Source: Bradyrhizobium sp. WBAH42 (GTDB taxonomy: Bacteria > Pseudomonadota > Alphaproteobacteria > Rhizobiales > Xanthobacteraceae). From it: a DNA stretch of 64,000 bases. Positions 61,242 through 64,000 of this stretch are shown here, piece by piece. The translations under genes were made by a program, and so were the position numbers. The DNA lies in contig NZ_CP036533.1 of assembly GCF_024585265.1 (NCBI RefSeq), positions 3,109,001 to 3,173,000 of the forward strand, given 5' to 3'. Each line of letters begins with the position of its first letter. The first letter of the stretch is position 1. The notes under the pieces were generated by a model. It ran no database searches, was not told the origin of the DNA, and saw only the letters and a list, made by a program, of their open reading frames with translations.

Positions 61242-61275
61242 TTTCCCTCTCCCCGTAAGAACGGGGCGAGGGAGC
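61242..61275. repeat. Partial palindromic repeat
   Basis: TTCCCTCTCCCCGTAAGAAC...GGGGCGAGGGAG matches the outer arm of the repeat at 11976-12117 (CCCTCTCCCCGTAAGAACGG), without the inner part. Confidence 0.55.
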
Positions 61276-61406
61276 AGACCGCGCTCCGCGGTTGCAACGG
61301 ACGTCATCCCCGCGTCGCAAAACCGTAGGCGCGGAGTCAAGAAACCGTAAGCTGGGAGTCAAGGAGCGCAGGCGCCTTCCGTCGCGATTCGACGAAGGTC
61401 TCCTGA

Positions 61407-62972
61407 ATGGCAACGCTCCGCGCCTCGCGCGCATGGACCCGGCGGCAGTTCCTGGTCCGCTCCGCCTCCAGTCTCGCCATCGCCTCGCTCGCGAAGCCTC
61501 ATTTGAGCCGCGCCGCCGACCGGCCGCAGATCGCAGCCGGCATCCAGTCCGGCGATGTCTCCGGCGGCTCCGCGGTGATCTGGGCGCGCGCCGACCGGCC
61601 TGCGCGGATGCAGGTGGAATGCTCGACCGTCGAGAGCTTCAAGACCATCATCGCCTCGGCTTCCGGCGATGCGCTGCCCGATGCCGATCTCACGTCGAAG
61701 CTTCTGCTGGCGGATCTGCCGCCCGGACAGGACATCTTCTACCGTGTCCGCTTCGACGACATTGCCACCGGTCTTGCCGGCGAAAGCAGCATCGGCCATT
61801 TCCGCACCGCGCCGGCAGCGCGCCAGTCGATCTCGTTCCTGTGGTCCGGCGACACCGCGGGGCAGGGCTGGGGCATCGACGTCTCCCGCGGCGGCTATCG
61901 CAGCTATCGCACCATGCTCGACAACCGTCCGGATTTCTTCGTCCACTGCGGCGATCACATCTACGCGGACTGCACGATTCCTTCCGAACAGAAGCTGCCG
62001 AACGGAGAGACCTGGCGCAACCTCGTCACCGAAGAGAAATCCGAAGTTGCGCACACCCTGGCGCAGTTCCGCGGCAACTACAAATACAACCATCTCGACG
62101 AACATTTCCGCGCCTTTCATGCAGAGGTGCCGATGTTCGCGCAATGGGACGATCACGAGGTGACCAACGACTGGTCGCCGATCGGGACCCATGACGAGAC
62201 CGGTTACGAGGACGACGGCACCCCGCGCCTGGTCGCGCGGGCCCGCCGGGCCTTCTTCGACTTCATGCCGATCCGCAACATCAGCGCGCAGCACGGCCGC
62301 GTCTATCGCAAGATCGCCTATGGCCCGCTGCTGGACGTCTTCATGATCGACATGCGCAGCTACCGCGACGAGAGCTGGAACAAGGGTGATGATCGCCGCG
62401 GCTGGATCCTGGGCGCCGAGCAGCTCGCCTGGCTGAAGCGCGAGCTTGCCGCCTCACGCGCGACTTGGAAGGTGATCGCGGCCGATTTGCCGATCGGCCT
62501 GATCAGCCTGGATGCGGTCGCGCTCGGCGATGGGCCGCCCGACCGGCGCGAGCACGAGATCGCCGATCTGCTCGCCTCCATCAAGCGCGCCGGCATCCGC
62601 AACATCGTCTGGCTCACGGCCGACATGCACTACACCGCCGCGCACTATTACGATCCGAACAAGGCGCAGTTCCAGGATTTCGAGCCGTTCTGGGAGTTCG
62701 TCTCCGGCCCGCTGCATGCTGGCAGCTGGAGCCCAGGCGAGCTCGACGACACCTTCGGGCCGGTCGCGATGTACCAGCATGGCTGCAGCGCCGCGCAGGG
62801 CGACAATCTGGCGCCCTGTTTCGGCTTGCAGTTCTTCGGGCGGGTCGACATCGACGGCCGCAGCGGTGTGATGACCGTGACCCTGAAGGACGTCGACAAT
62901 CGCGACCTCTGGTCGGTCGACATCGTCCCGCGGCCGCAGATGCATCCGTCGCTGGTGGCGCAGCATTCGTAG
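61407..62972 (+). CDS. PhoD-family alkaline phosphatase, Tat-exported
   Basis: 521 residues. Twin-arginine signal (TRRQFLVRSASSLAIASLAK), PhoD N-terminal domain (IAAGIQSGDVSGGSAVIWAR), then the metallophosphatase: FLWSGDTAGQGWGIDVSRGG, FFVHCGDHIYADCTIPSEQK, FAQWDDHEVTNDWSPIGTHD and WLTADMHYTAAHYYDPNKAQ, which hold the metal ligands. It would release phosphate from phosphodiesters or lipids in the periplasm during phosphate shortage. No PHO box was detected by eye, but the upstream 180 bp contain repeat sequence. Confidence 0.92.
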   Translation: MATLRASRAWTRRQFLVRSASSLAIASLAKPHLSRAADRPQIAAGIQSGDVSGGSAVIWARADRPARMQVECSTVESFKTIIASASGDALPDADLTSKLLLADLPPGQDIFYRVRFDDIATGLAGESSIGHFRTAPAARQSISFLWSGDTAGQGWGIDVSRGGYRSYRTMLDNRPDFFVHCGDHIYADCTIPSEQKLPNGETWRNLVTEEKSEVAHTLAQFRGNYKYNHLDEHFRAFHAEVPMFAQWDDHEVTNDWSPIGTHDETGYEDDGTPRLVARARRAFFDFMPIRNISAQHGRVYRKIAYGPLLDVFMIDMRSYRDESWNKGDDRRGWILGAEQLAWLKRELAASRATWKVIAADLPIGLISLDAVALGDGPPDRREHEIADLLASIKRAGIRNIVWLTADMHYTAAHYYDPNKAQFQDFEPFWEFVSGPLHAGSWSPGELDDTFGPVAMYQHGCSAAQGDNLAPCFGLQFFGRVDIDGRSGVMTVTLKDVDNRDLWSVDIVPRPQMHPSLVAQHS

Positions 62973-63116
62973 GCTGCTAACCCGATCTTGATTGGCCGCC
63001 ATGCTCCTCCCGCGCTAGGGTAAGGGCTCCCACCACTTCTTTTCCGTCACCAAAGGTCTGCTCACGCGGCATCGCCGCGCGCATCCGGTGGGCTGAATAT
63101 CTCGGGAGCCTGTTTC

Positions 63117-63935
63117 ATGGACCATCTGAAAACACAGGGCATCAGCATGCCCAAGCTCGGCCTCGGCACCTTCCGCATGCAGGGCGATGCCTGCCGTGCC
63201 GCGGTCGAGAGCGCGCTGTCCATCGGCTATCGCCACATCGACACCGCCGAGATGTACGCCAACGAGGAGGCGATCGGCGCGGCCATCGCCGCGTCCGGCG
63301 TGCCGCGCGGTGAGCTGCACGTCACCACGAAAGTCTGGCACGAGAACCTCAGCCCCGATGCGATCCGCCGCGCTTTCGACGCCAGCCTCAGGAAGCTCGG
63401 GCTCGACCATGTCGATCTCTATCTCGTGCACTGGCCGTCGAAGGCCGCGAACTGGGGCGCGGTGTTCGAGACCCTGATGAAGCTCAAGGAGGAGGGGCGC
63501 ACGCGCGCCATCGGCGTTGCCAATTTCACCACCGCGCTGCTCAAGGTCGCGGTCGAGGAGATCAAGGCGCCGATCGCCTGCAACCAGGTCGAATATCACG
63601 CCATGCTCGATCAATCGAAGGTGCTCGCCTATCTCCAGGCGAGGTCGATCCCGCTGGTTGCCTATTGTCCGCTCGCGCAGGGACGTTTCGCGACCGACCC
63701 GGTGCTGGCCGACATCGGCGCCAGGCACAACGCGACCGCCGCGCAGGTCGCGTTGAAATGGCTGCTCGACCAGGACGGCGTCGCCGCGATCCCGAAGGCC
63801 TCGCGTCGCGAGAGCCAGCAGGCCAATCTCGACGCGCTGAAGATCGCGCTCGACGATGCCGACCGCAAGAAGATCGCCGCGCTGGCGAAGGACAGACGCT
63901 GCGTCAATCCAGGCTTCGCGCCGGCGTGGGATTAA
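63117..63935 (+). CDS. Aldo/keto reductase
   Basis: 272-residue NADPH-dependent reductase of the 2,5-diketo-D-gluconate reductase group. The tetrad is intact: Asp and Tyr in RHIDTAEMYANEEAIG, Lys in VTTKVWHENL and His in YLVHWPSKAANW. The cofactor region near the end is IPKASRRESQQANLDALKI. Role may be detoxication of aldehydes such as methylglyoxal. Monocistronic as far as visible. Confidence 0.93.
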   Translation: MDHLKTQGISMPKLGLGTFRMQGDACRAAVESALSIGYRHIDTAEMYANEEAIGAAIAASGVPRGELHVTTKVWHENLSPDAIRRAFDASLRKLGLDHVDLYLVHWPSKAANWGAVFETLMKLKEEGRTRAIGVANFTTALLKVAVEEIKAPIACNQVEYHAMLDQSKVLAYLQARSIPLVAYCPLAQGRFATDPVLADIGARHNATAAQVALKWLLDQDGVAAIPKASRRESQQANLDALKIALDDADRKKIAALAKDRRCVNPGFAPAWD

Positions 63936-63944
63936 TCGATCTTC

Positions 63945-64000
63945 ACCCTCTCCCCTTGTGGGAGAGGGTGGCTCGCCGCGAAGCGGCGAGACGGGTGAGG
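63945..64000. repeat. Palindromic repeat, cut by window end
   Basis: CACCCTCTCCCCTTGTGGGA...GAGGGTGG and GCTCGCCGCGAAGCGGCGAG, then ACGGGTGAGG, resemble the family at 11976-12117; the second half lies outside the window. Confidence 0.6.

Overview
The window looks like a chromosomal segment of a Bradyrhizobium-type alphaproteobacterium (Nitrobacteraceae). The evidence is high GC, a red-type (form IC) RuBisCO operon in the order cbbR/cbbF-P-T-A-L-S-X-E, a rhizobial RIME-like mosaic repeat, several other families of intergenic palindromic repeats, and promoters of the EcfG/PhyR general-stress type. No phage, IS element or CRISPR array was seen.

Layout. 0-15 kb is mostly housekeeping and metabolic genes: an HD hydrolase (cut by the window edge), tag and ygfZ in one overlapping operon; an atypical dihydroorotase; a two-domain rhodanese; an ECF sigma factor followed by DUF4142 and cupredoxin genes; NUDIX, SRAP, CoA-transferase and GrdB-like genes; NudK; a GNAT protein; an FAD-linked dehydrogenase; and a TsaC/Sua5 enzyme that runs up to a tRNA-Pro(CGG). 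15.2-19.4 kb, directly after this tRNA, is a small accessory cluster (LysR, HAD, orphan TctC-type binding protein, D-threonine-aldolase-like enzyme, decaying RidA). 19.5-25.4 kb has small secreted or membrane proteins, a D-carbamoylase-like amidase, and a TetR/MFS pair with a clear palindromic operator. 25.4-35.3 kb is the Calvin-cycle operon with its divergent regulator CbbR. 35.5-40.4 kb holds a PAS-GGDEF-EAL protein, a two-domain universal stress protein and a DegP-type protease.

40.6-58.2 kb is the most striking part. Two linked histidine kinases dominate it: a soluble hybrid kinase of 2097 residues with eleven 92-residue poly-HAMP repeats, three receivers and a repeat sequence like that of fungal group III osmosensor kinases, and a receiver-PAS-HWE kinase just downstream. 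Around them lie about a dozen short stress-type genes (DUF6496, DUF3072, DUF4142, DUF3147, PAP2, PRC-barrel, ribbon-helix-helix, pyruvate-oxidase-like). Nine intergenic sites match GGAAC-N16/17-nGTT (one is CGTA), each placed upstream of a start codon, so this segment reads as a general-stress-response island. HWE/HisKA_2 kinases are the usual class feeding PhyR-EcfG in alphaproteobacteria, which makes a functional link plausible though unproven. No phyR, nepR or ecfG gene lies in the window.

58.2-64 kb returns to ordinary genes: HxlR regulator, SDR lacking the catalytic Tyr, nitronate-monooxygenase-like flavoprotein, a small secreted protein, a Tat-exported PhoD-type phosphatase and an aldo/keto reductase.
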